From Methyloferula stellata AR4 (GTDB taxonomy: Bacteria > Pseudomonadota > Alphaproteobacteria > Rhizobiales > Beijerinckiaceae), in NCBI RefSeq assembly GCF_000385335.1, contig NZ_ARWA01000001.1:3550001-3614000 (forward strand): 64,000 bases of DNA. The letters are read 5' to 3'. Below are positions 27,269-36,376 of the stretch, piece after piece. The translations under genes were made by a program, and so were the position numbers. A model generated the notes under the pieces. That model did not search any database. It was not told where the DNA came from and worked only from the letters and a program-made list of their open reading frames with translations. The number at the start of each line of letters is the position of its first letter. The stretch's first letter is position 1.

Positions 27269-29443
27269 ATGATCCTCAAACGAGTCCTCGTTCCATCTAT
27301 GGCCGGATTGGGCACGCTGGCACTTTGCCTCGCCGTGCCGGTTCCCGACGGCCCGAAGACCTATGAGCCGCGCCTTTTTGCCTTGGTGAATCGATTGGCC
27401 AATGCGGCCTGGTTCGACGAAACCAAAAAGCATACCGCCTTTGTTCTCCATGCTCTCATGCACCCCGTGCCGCATCGCAGCGAGCCGCAGACCCGCGCGG
27501 CGTCCGAGACCCCGGCGGCACCGGCGGACCAGCCGGTCGAACCGGGCCGCGATCTCACCGGCCTGCGCGAGGCGGTCGCTTTTTATAAGGCCAATGATCT
27601 CGCCCATGGCGACGAGGCCGCGAAGACCGCGAAAGACGACCTCGTCAAGCTGACACTCGAATGGGTCGCACTCAAGACTTTGCCGCATGATGTCGGATTG
27701 GCGCGGCTGCAGCGTTTTGCCGCCGCCCATCCGGATTGGCCGGCGCTCGCCTGGATCCACCACCGCGCCGAGGAAGCCATTTACGCCGAGCACCGCGATA
27801 AGGCGTTTGTGCAAGCCTTCTTCGCGACGTCGCCGCCGCAAACGGCCTTCGGCAAACTGGCGCTTGCACAGGCCTTGTCCGCCGATGGAAATGTGCCGGA
27901 AGCACAAAAGCTCGTTCGCAACCTCTGGCGCGAGTCGGAACTCAGCTCGTCTCTCGAAACCAAGATCAGAGCGGATTTCGGCAATTATCTCGACAAGTCC
28001 GATTACAAATCCCGCGCCGACCATCTTCTCTACAAGGAGGAGATCGGTGCGGCGATGCGCTCGGCTCTGCTCGCAGGAAAGGATGTCGTGGCCCTGGCGC
28101 AAGCCCGCGCCGCGGTCATCAACGAAGTCGCATCCGACAAGCTGATGCAAAAAGTGCCGGTGCCTTTGAAGGCCGATCCAGGTTTTCTTTTCGCCGAGAT
28201 TCAGAAACTCCGCCGCTCCGATAAGATCAAAGAGGCAGTGGATGTCCTGCTGTCTGCGCCGCGCGACCCGGTCCAGCTCGTCAATGGCGACGAATGGTGG
28301 GTGGAACGCCGCCTTCTCGCCCGCAAGGTCCTCGATCAAGGCGACACGAAACTGGCCTATCGCCTTTGCGCGGAACATTCGGCGCATTCCAATGAAGCGA
28401 AGATCGAAGCCGAGTTTCACGCCGGCTGGATTGCATTGCGTTTCATGAACGATCCGGCGCTTGCCGCGCCGCATTTCGCCAAAGTTGCCGAGATCGCGGT
28501 AACGCCCATGTCGAGGGCACGCGCCGCCTATTGGCAAGGCCGCACAGCCGAAGCGACAGCGGCCGAGGATGCCTTGACGCAGGCCAATCGTTTTTATGAA
28601 AAGGCCGCCGCCTATCCCGCCACCTATTACGGACAATTGGCGCGCGTGCGGCTCGGGCTCGGCCTGCCGCTGCGCCCGACGGCGGTGGAAGCCCCGGAGG
28701 ATCAGCGTGCCGACGCGGTCCGCATCGTCGAGCTTCTGTTTGCGATCGGAGAAAAGGAGCTTGCCACGTCGCTCGCGGCGGAATCGGTGCAGCATCTTCA
28801 AGACCGAGAGCAAATCGCGGCGCTCGCCAATATTGTCGCAAAGCAGCAGGACGCGCATCTCGCCCTCATGATCGGCAAGCTCGCAGGCCATAGAGGCATA
28901 GCGCTCGATCAACTGGCGTTTCCGCTTTATGGGATACCCGACTTCGAGCCATTGCAGAATTCGGCGGCGAAATCGGTCGTCTATTCGGTGGCGCGGCAAG
29001 AAAGCGCATTCGATCCGAAGGCCGCGTCGCAGGCGGGCGCCAAAGGGCTGATGCAGATGATCGCATCGACCGCCAAACGAACTGCCGAACGCGCCGGCCT
29101 TGCCTTCGACGAAAACCGCCTGCTCTCCGATCCCACATTCAACGCGCAGCTCGGCGCAGCCCATCTCGGCGCGCTTATCGCCGAGCAGGGCGGCTCGTTG
29201 ATCTTGACGTTCGCGGCCTATAATGCCGGCGGCAAACACGTGAAGGAATGGATCGAGGCGCATGGCGACCCGCGCTCGCCGGGCGTCGATCCGATCGATT
29301 GGATAGAGCGCATACCGTTCACCGAAACGCGCAATTACGTGCAGCGCGTTTTGGAAAATCTCGCCATCTATCAAACAAGATTCGGCGAGACCAGCACCGC
29401 GGCGACCCCCGAAAACGCCAAGAAAACGCAAGCCAAATTATAG
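27269..29443 (+). CDS. Soluble lytic murein transglycosylase (Slt70-like)
   Basis: A 724-aa periplasmic enzyme that cleaves the MurNAc-GlcNAc bond. The N-terminus (ILKRVLVPSMAGLGTLALCL) is a signal peptide. A long alpha-helical superhelical domain covers about residues 80-560. The C-terminal SLT domain (about 570-700) has the catalytic Glu in VARQESAFDP, then KGLMQMIASTAK and FAAYNAGG. A frame back to 27203 exists, but the ATG at 27269 has GGGGGGACGG upstream. Single gene, divergent from dapA. Confidence 0.93.
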   Translation: MILKRVLVPSMAGLGTLALCLAVPVPDGPKTYEPRLFALVNRLANAAWFDETKKHTAFVLHALMHPVPHRSEPQTRAASETPAAPADQPVEPGRDLTGLREAVAFYKANDLAHGDEAAKTAKDDLVKLTLEWVALKTLPHDVGLARLQRFAAAHPDWPALAWIHHRAEEAIYAEHRDKAFVQAFFATSPPQTAFGKLALAQALSADGNVPEAQKLVRNLWRESELSSSLETKIRADFGNYLDKSDYKSRADHLLYKEEIGAAMRSALLAGKDVVALAQARAAVINEVASDKLMQKVPVPLKADPGFLFAEIQKLRRSDKIKEAVDVLLSAPRDPVQLVNGDEWWVERRLLARKVLDQGDTKLAYRLCAEHSAHSNEAKIEAEFHAGWIALRFMNDPALAAPHFAKVAEIAVTPMSRARAAYWQGRTAEATAAEDALTQANRFYEKAAAYPATYYGQLARVRLGLGLPLRPTAVEAPEDQRADAVRIVELLFAIGEKELATSLAAESVQHLQDREQIAALANIVAKQQDAHLALMIGKLAGHRGIALDQLAFPLYGIPDFEPLQNSAAKSVVYSVARQESAFDPKAASQAGAKGLMQMIASTAKRTAERAGLAFDENRLLSDPTFNAQLGAAHLGALIAEQGGSLILTFAAYNAGGKHVKEWIEAHGDPRSPGVDPIDWIERIPFTETRNYVQRVLENLAIYQTRFGETSTAATPENAKKTQAKL

Positions 29444-29656
29444 GCCAGCTTCATCGCCCGGCTTGCAGCGCCAGCACGGATTTCAAGCACAATATTCAGC
29501 ACAACGCAGTCACTACTCGCGCGGCAAAACTCCTGGCACATCCACTGCTGCGTCTTCGTCACGGTCGAGATTTTCGCCGTAACCGGTGCCGTTTTGGGCC
29601 GGGTTCAGAGGACGCGATCCAGGCTGACCTATGCGTGGACGAATGCGAGTGCCGAA

Positions 29657-30265
29657 ATGAGACAAGCTGGCACATTTGAGCTTTTCGCTTATTGGGATGA
29701 GCTCCGCCGCGGCCGCGCCGCGCCGGAACGCGCCGATCTCGATCCCGTCGCCATTCGCAATGTTCTCGCCGATACATTCATGCTCGAAGTCGATGCGGAT
29801 CGAACCTATCCGTTTTGTCTGTCCGGTACGCGTCTCAGCGCCTTGTTCGATGCGGAGCTTAAAGGCCGGCCGTTTCTCTCTCTCTGGAACCAGGCGCAGC
29901 GGCCCGAGGTCGCCAGACTGATGCAAATGGTCGTCGACGGAGCCTGCCCGATCGTCGCCGGCGCGGCGGCGGCGCCGGAGGGTTATGACCTAACGGAATT
30001 CGAACTTTTACTTTTACCGCTACGTTATCACGGCAAAACCCATGCGCGAGTATTGGGCCGGATAGCTCCTGCGAAACGGCCGAGCTGGCTTGGATTGATC
30101 CCCGTCGAAACCTTAGATTTTTTATCTATGCGTGTATTGGATGGGCGCAATTTGATCTCAGCCCGAGGGGCGGCGCGGGCAACGCCTGCCAATGTCGGGC
30201 TCAGCCCAAGTTTCTCATCTTGCGAGCAACGCAGACACTTACGAATCTATATTGGAAATACGTAA
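29657..30265 (+). CDS. PAS_5-domain protein (PF07310-like)
   Basis: A 202-aa soluble protein. It opens GTFELFAYWDELRRGRAAP and continues RADLDPVAIRNVLADTFML, the conserved block of the PAS_5 family, found almost only in alphaproteobacteria. The family is predicted to be a small-molecule or redox-sensing PAS domain without an attached output domain. The start at 29657 is chosen from that conserved block; a longer frame begins at 29594. It lies just upstream of the PilZ-domain gene on the same strand, which may be functional. Confidence 0.8.
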   Translation: MRQAGTFELFAYWDELRRGRAAPERADLDPVAIRNVLADTFMLEVDADRTYPFCLSGTRLSALFDAELKGRPFLSLWNQAQRPEVARLMQMVVDGACPIVAGAAAAPEGYDLTEFELLLLPLRYHGKTHARVLGRIAPAKRPSWLGLIPVETLDFLSMRVLDGRNLISARGAARATPANVGLSPSFSSCEQRRHLRIYIGNT

Positions 30266-30359
30266 AAATACGCCCTCGGTAAGCTGACATTAACCCAACT
30301 TCCCACATGTTAACCTCAGCCGTGCCAGCCGCTCTGTCGCACGCGAGGTTCGCCCATCG

Positions 30360-30962
30360 ATGACCGCGATAACGAGTTCTGTCCGGCAGCCGCAAGAACG
30401 ACGCGACTACCAACGTATAAACGTCTCGGTTCCGGGCCGATATATGTTGGAGGACAAGCGCGAGTTCCCGTGCCGCACGATCGATTTTTCGCCGAACGGC
30501 GTCTCCGTCGCCGCGCCCGTGCGCGGCAGGGTCGGAGAACGCGTTGTCATCTATCTCGATTATATCGGCCGGATCGAAGGCAATATCGTCCGCCACACTC
30601 TGTTCGGCTTCGCGCTGACCCTGATCCTGCCGGGCAATAAGCGCGAAAAGATCGCCGACCAGCTCACTTGGCTGGTCAATCGCGAATCCCTCGAAAAAGC
30701 CGACCGCAGACATGACCGGCTCGTGCCGAATCTCCGGCATTGCATCCTGCAGCTCGAAGACGGCCGCGAGCATCTCGTGAAACTGGACAATGTCTCGATT
30801 TCCGGCGCCGCCATCGCGACGGAACTCAAACTTCCGATCAACACGAAAGTCCGCCTCGGCTCGATGCGCGGCTATATCATCCGCCACTTCGACAAAGGCA
30901 TGGCGGTTGAATTCGATGCGCAGATTCCAATCGAACTGTTCAACGAAGACTTGCGGCTCTGA
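30360..30962 (+). CDS. Double PilZ-domain protein, putative c-di-GMP receptor
   Basis: A 200-aa protein. The first PilZ domain has the c-di-GMP signature: ERRDYQRINVSVPGRY gives RxxxR, and IDFSPNGVSV gives DxSxxG. The second half (residues 112-195) repeats the fold with NVSISGAA in place of DxSxxG but lacks a clear RxxxR, so only the first may bind nucleotide. No output domain or membrane segment is present. PilZ proteins of this type regulate motility, exopolysaccharide or adhesion. It follows the PAS_5 gene by 94 nt. Confidence 0.88.
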   Translation: MTAITSSVRQPQERRDYQRINVSVPGRYMLEDKREFPCRTIDFSPNGVSVAAPVRGRVGERVVIYLDYIGRIEGNIVRHTLFGFALTLILPGNKREKIADQLTWLVNRESLEKADRRHDRLVPNLRHCILQLEDGREHLVKLDNVSISGAAIATELKLPINTKVRLGSMRGYIIRHFDKGMAVEFDAQIPIELFNEDLRL

Positions 30963-30976
30963 AGACTTGCGGCTCT
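30945..30976 (+). repeat. Perfect 16-bp tandem duplication at the PilZ stop codon
   Basis: GAAGACTTGCGGCTCT occurs twice in immediate succession at 30945-30960 and 30961-30976. The junction creates the TGA stop, so the second copy is untranslated and repeats the coding end EDLRL. Confidence 0.95.
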
Positions 30977-31014
30977 GAACGGGTCCAAGCGTGCGACGGG
31001 CGAGATCGCCTCAG

Positions 31015-31638
31015 TCAGACGAGCGGGCCGGCACAATTCGCTTTAAAAGCCGGTCGCGCCAGCAAGCGCTGATACCATGCATGTAGATCGGGTGCGGCCA
31101 GCCGCTCGAAGGACATGTTGAACCAGCGATGCACATGCGGACCGAAGGCAATATCCGCGAGCGTGATATCATCGCCCACGATGTATGGATGCGAAGCGAG
31201 GCGCGCATCCAGGATCGCCCATATGCGGGCGGCTTCATTGATTGCGGCGGCAATCGCCGCGTTGTCGCGCTTTTCGGGTGCGATACGGACCAGACCATGA
31301 AACGCGATCGACTGATGACGCGAGAGCGAGGTCTGCTGGAAATCCATCCACGCTTCGACCGTCGCGCGTGCATGCAGCGCCTGCGGATAGAGCGTGCTAT
31401 GCGCCGCATGCGCGTTGCAGATATAACGCAGGATCGCGTTGCTCTCGAAGAGGGTGAAATCATCTTCCTCGAGCGCTGGAACCAGACCGAGCGGGTTCAT
31501 CGCGCGATAGTGTGGCGTGTCCGTGCCACCGAAGGAACCGCCAGCGTCGACGCGTTGGTATTGCAGGCCTAGTTCTTCCAGCAACCAGATCACCTTCGCG
31601 ACATTGCTGGACGTATTGCGGCCCCAAAGTTTGATCAC
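31015..31638 (-). CDS. Glutathione S-transferase family protein
   Basis: A 207-aa cytosolic protein. The thioredoxin-like N-terminal domain begins VIKLWGRNTSSNVAKVIW with GTG as start; Ser/Asn at the usual active-site position suggests a beta- or Tau-like bacterial class. The GSH-binding patch is NPLGLVPALEEDDFTLFES, followed by the all-helical C-terminal domain (SRHQSIAFHGLVRIAPEKRD split within). Reactions may be detoxification or conjugation; substrate unknown. Convergent with the PilZ gene. Confidence 0.9.
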   Translation of the reverse strand: MIKLWGRNTSSNVAKVIWLLEELGLQYQRVDAGGSFGGTDTPHYRAMNPLGLVPALEEDDFTLFESNAILRYICNAHAAHSTLYPQALHARATVEAWMDFQQTSLSRHQSIAFHGLVRIAPEKRDNAAIAAAINEAARIWAILDARLASHPYIVGDDITLADIAFGPHVHRWFNMSFERLAAPDLHAWYQRLLARPAFKANCAGPLV

Positions 31639-31704
31639 GCGCTCGCCCCCAAGTGCGAATCTCAGTTCATGTTTTTCTCAGAATCGGAACCTAATCATTG
31701 CGCC

Positions 31705-31783
31705 GTCTTTGCGAGCGAAGCGAAGCATCCAGTTCTACAACTCAAGGCTTTGGATTGCTTCGTCGCTTCGCTCCTCGTAATGA
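31705..31783. repeat. Dispersed palindromic repeat, family B, copy 2
   Basis: Shares GCGAGCGAAGCGAAGC and ATTGCTTCG with the copies at 16665 and 56863, but the arms have diverged (CGTAATGAC at the right). It separates the GST and gamma-carbonic anhydrase genes. Confidence 0.8.
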
Positions 31784-31804
31784 CGGCTCGACGATTGAGC
31801 GTGA

Positions 31805-32335
31805 TCATGCGCTGCGGACGACAAGCCCCTTCTTGTAGCGCTGCCAGCGCGCCACATAGCCGGCCGCGCCTTGCATGCGCTTCAGGTCTTTTTCTTCGAG
31901 CGTCCGCATGACCCGCGCGGGACTGCCGATGATCAGCGAATTGTCGGGAAATTCCTTGCCTTCGGTCACAAGCGACCCGGCTCCGACAAGACAATTATTA
32001 CCGATCTTCGCACCGTTCAAAATGATCGCGCGCATGCCGATCAAGCTCTTCTCGCCGATCGAGCAGCCGTGCAGCATCACGCCATGGCCGACGGAACTAT
32101 GAGCGCCGAGGGAGACCGGAAAGCCCGGGTCAGTATGCACGAGGCAGCCGTCTTGAATGTTCGACCCCGCGCCAAGCGTGATCGAATCATTGTCGCCGCG
32201 CAGCACAGAGCCGAACCAGACCGAGGCGTCTTCGCCGAACCGGACATCGCCGACGATTTGCACGTCGGGTGCGATCCAGAAGCGGCCGCTCTCAGGCAAA
32301 GTCGGAGCAAGACCGTCAATTTCATAAAAAGGCAT
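31805..32335 (-). CDS. Gamma-type carbonic anhydrase-like protein
   Basis: A 176-aa left-handed beta-helix protein of the CamH/YrdA family. Hexapeptide repeats start at APDVQIVGDVRFGEDASVW and run to about residue 150. The metal His positions are present: HTDPG, then HGVMLHGC. Members hydrate CO2 in archaea; most bacterial ones have unproven activity. Start at 32335 (MPFYEIDGL); a TTG/ATG extension to 32365 is not supported. Next gene upstream is the DUF3126 protein, 54 nt away. Confidence 0.88.
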   Translation of the reverse strand: MPFYEIDGLAPTLPESGRFWIAPDVQIVGDVRFGEDASVWFGSVLRGDNDSITLGAGSNIQDGCLVHTDPGFPVSLGAHSSVGHGVMLHGCSIGEKSLIGMRAIILNGAKIGNNCLVGAGSLVTEGKEFPDNSLIIGSPARVMRTLEEKDLKRMQGAAGYVARWQRYKKGLVVRSA

Positions 32336-32389
32336 GAAGTCGTCCTGGTGCCAATCACCATTCAAGGCGGGTTATAAGGTGAGCCTGCC

Positions 32390-32785
32390 TCAAAAATCTT
32401 CGAGGTCGAAATCGAGAATGGCCATCTGCAAGGTGTAGCTATGGCCTTTCGGATCGTCGGCTGAAATGACGCCCAAGAAATCGTCGCCGCGGTTGAGCTC
32501 GACCGAATCGTTCTTCTTGTGGCGCGGCACGATCTTGAGCTGGTCGTTTTCGAACAGCCGCCGCAGATATTCCTGCAGCACTTCGCGGCCGACCGGAATC
32601 TTCATGTCGAAGGCAAAGGAGCGGTCGCCGTCTTCGTCATCGACGACGAGGGAACCGATCTGCCGCTCGCCGAGATGCACTTCGGCATCGTCGGGGTTTT
32701 TACGCGCTTGCGTGACTTTGATGCCTTGATGGCCAAAGGTCTGACGCAGGAAGCCTTGCAATTTACGCAATTCGGCTTTGTCCAA
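32390..32785 (-). CDS. Duplicated DUF3126-family protein
   Basis: A 131-aa protein with two homologous halves. Half 1 runs from ELRKLQGFLRQTFG to GDRSFAFDMKIP; half 2 from VLQEYLRRLFENDQLKI to LQMAILDFDLED. Both have the order helix, strand, (Lys/Asp-rich), acidic turn, strand. DUF3126 members in other alphaproteobacteria are about 70 aa, so this looks like a tandem internal duplication. The start is TTG with GGGAG at 8 nt. No function is known for the family. Confidence 0.8.
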   Translation of the reverse strand: MDKAELRKLQGFLRQTFGHQGIKVTQARKNPDDAEVHLGERQIGSLVVDDEDGDRSFAFDMKIPVGREVLQEYLRRLFENDQLKIVPRHKKNDSVELNRGDDFLGVISADDPKGHSYTLQMAILDFDLEDF

Positions 32786-32907
32786 AGGCCATCTCCCTTT
32801 CAGACGAGGAGCGTGCCTTTGCCAGAAAAGCGCTTCGACCGCAAGTCCGGGGAATAAAACAGGGTGCCGCGCCCATTGGTCACGACCCCGCTTTGAACTT
32901 ATTTTAC

Positions 32908-32952
32908 AGCATGATCTTGTCCGAAAAGTCTGCAGCTTTTCGGGATCATGCT
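32908..32952. repeat. Palindromic repeat, family A, copy 3
   Basis: Ends AGCATGATC and GATCATGCT, inner CCGAAAAGT / CTTTTCGG around CTGCA. The cysE stop codon (TAG) is formed by its right edge: the coding strand reads GTG ATC TAG CATGATCC. Confidence 0.88.
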
Positions 32953-33793
32953 AGATCACAGCCGGTTTCGTGGCGAGGATCTGATCCATGCTGAGCGCCG
33001 GTTCGGCACAGCCGGCCTCGCCGACGATTTTGGCCGGAACGCCGGCCACCGTCTTATTGTTTGGCACCGGATGCAGCACAACGGAGCCCGCCGCGATCCT
33101 GGCGCAATGACCGACCTCTATATTGCCGAGGATCTTCGCGCCGGCGCCGATCAGCACCCCATGCCGGATCTTGGGGTGACGGTCGCCCTTTTCCTTGCCG
33201 GTGCCGCCGAGCGTGACATCCTGAAGCATCGAGACGCCATCCTCGATGACGGCCGTCGAGCCAACGACGAGGCCGGTCGCATGATCGAGGAAAATGCTCT
33301 TTCCGAATTGCGCGGCCGGATGAATATCGGTCTGGAAAACCTCCGACGAACGGCTCTGGAGATAAAGCGCGAAATCGCGGCGGCCGGCATTCCACAAAGC
33401 ATGCGCGAGCCGGTGCGTTTGAATGGCGTGAAAGCCTTTGAAATAGAGGACGGGCTCGATCACGCGCACACAGGCCGGGTCGCGATCGACGACCGCCACC
33501 AGATCGGCGCGGAAGGCTTCCGCGATCGAAGGATCATGGGCCAGCACATCGAGATAGGTCTTGCGGATGAGATCGCCCGGCACTTCGGGATGACCAAGCC
33601 GCGCCGCGAGCCTGTGGATGATCGCGCTTTCAAGCGTGTCGTGATTGAGGATCGTCGACATCATGATGCCCGAAATCTCGGGTTCGCGATGGATCGTTTC
33701 CTCGGCTTCCGTCCGCATTCGCGCGAAGATCGGATCGACGCTTTCGATGCTGATGACATGAGCGGCTTCGTGCATGGTGTTGCTGAAAGACAC
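32951..33793 (-). CDS. cysE: Serine O-acetyltransferase
   Basis: A 280-aa enzyme making O-acetylserine from serine and acetyl-CoA for cysteine synthesis. The N-terminal helical SATase domain precedes a left-handed beta-helix (SIFLDHATGLVVGSTAVIEDG split) and the conserved GGTGKEKGDRHPKI loop. The C-terminal tail (KPAVI) ends in Ile, as needed to dock into cysteine synthase. Start is GTG with GGGAG 9 nt upstream. Stop lies within a family A palindrome. Confidence 0.95.
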   Translation of the reverse strand: MSFSNTMHEAAHVISIESVDPIFARMRTEAEETIHREPEISGIMMSTILNHDTLESAIIHRLAARLGHPEVPGDLIRKTYLDVLAHDPSIAEAFRADLVAVVDRDPACVRVIEPVLYFKGFHAIQTHRLAHALWNAGRRDFALYLQSRSSEVFQTDIHPAAQFGKSIFLDHATGLVVGSTAVIEDGVSMLQDVTLGGTGKEKGDRHPKIRHGVLIGAGAKILGNIEVGHCARIAAGSVVLHPVPNNKTVAGVPAKIVGEAGCAEPALSMDQILATKPAVI

Positions 33794-33880
33794 GCCACAA
33801 CTCCCTCGGCCCCAGCCCTCTATGGCGGGCGTCCGTTACTTAAGCAATCTCTGCGCCGCCACCCCACTTTCCATAGAATT

Positions 33881-34669
33881 TCATGCTCTGGAACTCAAGA
33901 AGTTGAGTACAGTATTTTTATAGACTTTATCGCCAACAGCCTTGTTGTGGTCGCGTCCGGGAATATCCAAAGCCTGGGCATTCGGAAACAAAGCCGCGAG
34001 GCGTTCCGCGCGTCCGGCGATCTCATCGTCCGTCCCGACAGCCACCAGCACAGGCAGATTCATGGCTGCGACCTCGGCCTCGCTCATATGCTGGCGAGAG
34101 CCGCGCAGGCAGGCCGCCAGCGCCTTCAAATCGCTTTTGGTGGCCTCGGCGAAAGCCCGAAACATTTTCTGTACCGGATCCGTCAGCTCATCGGCCGACC
34201 CCGCCTCCATGGCTTCGGCAAGGTTCGATGGAAGACCCGACCCATCGATGAGATTATAGCCAAGCCCGCCGATGATCAGCGCGCGGACCCGCTCCTCATG
34301 GGTTTTGGCCAGCGAGGTTGCGATGCGCGCACCGAGCGAATAGCCCATGACGTCGGCTTGCGCGATCTTGAGATGATCGAGCAAGGCTAAAGCGTCGCCG
34401 GCCATTTTGACGATCGTGTAGTCTTGCGGATCATAGAGCTTGCCGCTGCGTCCATGGCCGCGATTGTCGAAGGCGATCACGCGGCGCCCGGCCTCGGTCA
34501 AAGTCTTGACCCAAAGCGGCAGCACCCAGTTCACCGCATGGGTCGAAGCGAAGCCATGGATGAGAAGAATAGGCTGATTGAGGTCTTGGCCTTTCGGCGC
34601 TTCGTCAATATAGGCGATCGCAACCCCATCGTGCGAGAACTCCTTCATTCCTTGATCTGCTGCCGACAT
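33881..34669 (-). CDS. Alpha/beta hydrolase
   Basis: A 262-aa hydrolase. The oxyanion region is ILLIHGFASTHAVNW, the nucleophile elbow is MGYSLGAR (Ser), and the C-terminal His is in DIPGRDHNKAVGD; an Asp before it (VAVGTDDEI) completes the triad. GRGxxGxS-like turn: DNRGHGRSGKLYD. Substrate cannot be read; such proteins include esterases and lactonases. It sits 87 nt upstream of cysE on the same strand; no functional link is visible. Confidence 0.9.
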   Translation of the reverse strand: MSAADQGMKEFSHDGVAIAYIDEAPKGQDLNQPILLIHGFASTHAVNWVLPLWVKTLTEAGRRVIAFDNRGHGRSGKLYDPQDYTIVKMAGDALALLDHLKIAQADVMGYSLGARIATSLAKTHEERVRALIIGGLGYNLIDGSGLPSNLAEAMEAGSADELTDPVQKMFRAFAEATKSDLKALAACLRGSRQHMSEAEVAAMNLPVLVAVGTDDEIAGRAERLAALFPNAQALDIPGRDHNKAVGDKVYKNTVLNFLSSRA

Positions 34670-34706
34670 TGCGAACCTTGTCCCCTTGGCTGCGAAAATG
34701 TTTTAA

Positions 34707-34750
34707 GCAAGTCCCGGAAAAGTTGTTCGACTTTTCCGATAAGGACATGC
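34707..34750. repeat. Palindromic repeat, GGAAAAGT variant
   Basis: Inner arms CGGAAAAGT and ACTTTTCCG flank TGTTCG; outer bases are only partly paired (AAGTCC / GGACAT). First of two adjacent hairpins between the hydrolase and trmFO. Confidence 0.7.
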
Positions 34751-34765
34751 GTGAACCTATTGACC

Positions 34766-34817
34766 TAGAGCCTGCTGCAATAAGTCAAATGATTGAACCT
34801 GACTGAAACAGGCTCTA
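34766..34817. repeat. Palindromic repeat, TAGAGCCTG family
   Basis: Ends TAGAGCCTG and CAGGCTCTA with an imperfect middle (CAATAAGTCAAATGATTGA). It ends 10 nt before the trmFO start, so it lies in the trmFO leader. Confidence 0.75.
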
Positions 34818-34827
34818 GACTCTGCTC

Positions 34828-36264
34828 ATGGCAAATAATCCCGATCTTTCCAATTCATCTTTTGCTCCAGTCCATGTGATCGGCGCCGGCCTCGCAGGCT
34901 CCGAAGCGGCATGGCAGATCGCGCTCGCGGGCGTGCCCGTGGTCCTGCACGAGATGCGCCCGGTTCGCCAGACGGAGGTTCATAGATCGGCGCAATTCGC
35001 CGAGCTCGTCTGCTCCAATTCGTTTCGTGCCGACGATCCCGACGCCAGCGCCATCGGCGTTCTGCATCGGGAAATGCGGCGGATGAATTCGCTCATCATG
35101 ACGGCAGCCGACGCGCATAAAGTGCCGGCCGGCGGCGCGCTCGCCGTCGATCGCGAAGGCTTCGCAGCTTACGTCACGAAGATGGTCTCCTCGCAGCCGC
35201 TAATCACCGTGCTGCGCGAAGAAATCGAAGGCCTGCCGCCGCAAGAGTGGGACAATGTGATCATTGCCACCGGGCCTTTGACGGCGCCAGCGCTCGGGCA
35301 AGCCGTTGCAGAGCTGACAGGTGAATCGGGCCTCGCCTTTTTCGATGCGATCGCGCCCGTCGTTCATCGCGACGCGATCGATATGAGCAAGGCCTGGTTT
35401 CAATCGCGCTACGATAAGGCAGGCCCGGGCGGCACAGGCGCGGATTATATCAATTGCCCCATGAACAAGGAGCAATACGAGGCCTTCATAGATGCTCTGC
35501 TCAACGCCGAGAAAATCGATTTCAAAGAGTTCGAGAAGACACCCTATTTCGACGGCTGTCTGCCGATCGAGGTGATGGCAGAGCGCGGCCGCGAAACCTT
35601 GCGGCATGGCCCGATGAAACCCTTCGGCCTCACCAACCCGCACAACCCGACGGTGAAGGCCTATGCGATTGTGCAGTTGCGTCAGGATAATGCGCTGGGC
35701 ACGCTCTATAATATGGTCGGCTTCCAGACCAAGTTGAAACATGGCGCGCAGGCCGATGTGTTTCGGACCATTCCAGGGTTGGAGCAAGCGGCTTTCGCGC
35801 GGCTTGGCGGGATGCACCGCAACACGTTCTTGAATTCGCCGCGCGTGCTCGACGCAGAGCTAAGGCTCAAAGCAGAGCCACGTCTGCGCTTTGCCGGACA
35901 GATCACCGGATGCGAAGGCTATGTCGAGAGCGCGGCGGTCGGTTTGATCGCTGGCCGCATGGCCGCCGCTTCGCGCAGGGGCGAAAGTTTCGCCTCGCCG
36001 CCCTCGACCACAGCGATCGGCGCCCTCCTCAACCACATCACCGGCGGCCATATCGAGGTGATAGACGGCGGTCCTTCGTCTTTTCAGCCCATGAATGCCA
36101 ATTTTGGGCTTTTCCCGCCACTTTCCGAGAAAATCTCCACTGAGGATGGCAAACGCCTGCGCGGGCCTGCCAAAGCCGCGGCAAAAAAACGCGCGCTGGG
36201 TCTTCGCGCTGCGGCAGAGTTCGAGATTTGGCTTGCCGATCCGTCCGTCCTCGCGGCCGAATGA
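34828..36264 (+). CDS. trmFO: tRNA (uracil-5-)-methyltransferase TrmFO
   Basis: A 478-aa FAD protein that uses methylenetetrahydrofolate to methylate U54 of tRNA. The N-terminal FAD motif is [16 protein letters not shown], followed by [15 protein letters not shown] and [10 protein letters not shown]; the C-terminal part has [16 protein letters not shown] and [14 protein letters not shown]. TrmFO occurs in many Gram-positives and alphaproteobacteria. Start: ATG 34828, immediately after a palindromic repeat. Downstream gene begins 113 nt later. Confidence 0.95.
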   Translation: MANNPDLSNSSFAPVHVIGAGLAGSEAAWQIALAGVPVVLHEMRPVRQTEVHRSAQFAELVCSNSFRADDPDASAIGVLHREMRRMNSLIMTAADAHKVPAGGALAVDREGFAAYVTKMVSSQPLITVLREEIEGLPPQEWDNVIIATGPLTAPALGQAVAELTGESGLAFFDAIAPVVHRDAIDMSKAWFQSRYDKAGPGGTGADYINCPMNKEQYEAFIDALLNAEKIDFKEFEKTPYFDGCLPIEVMAERGRETLRHGPMKPFGLTNPHNPTVKAYAIVQLRQDNALGTLYNMVGFQTKLKHGAQADVFRTIPGLEQAAFARLGGMHRNTFLNSPRVLDAELRLKAEPRLRFAGQITGCEGYVESAAVGLIAGRMAAASRRGESFASPPSTTAIGALLNHITGGHIEVIDGGPSSFQPMNANFGLFPPLSEKISTEDGKRLRGPAKAAAKKRALGLRAAAEFEIWLADPSVLAAE

Positions 36265-36376
36265 CAAGACTGACATAAAATCTGATCTTTTTACTCAAAC
36301 TGACGTATTGACCGGCTGCCCCTGCCGCGCGAAGCTGGCAGTTCAACCCGGCGCGTCTCGGACGAACGATACATCC

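Noticed and set aside
27221-29431. 736-codon minus-strand frame opposite the transglycosylase
   Set aside because: Antisense shadow of a gene with a clear signal peptide and SLT domain; composition is Arg/Gly/His-rich and without motifs.
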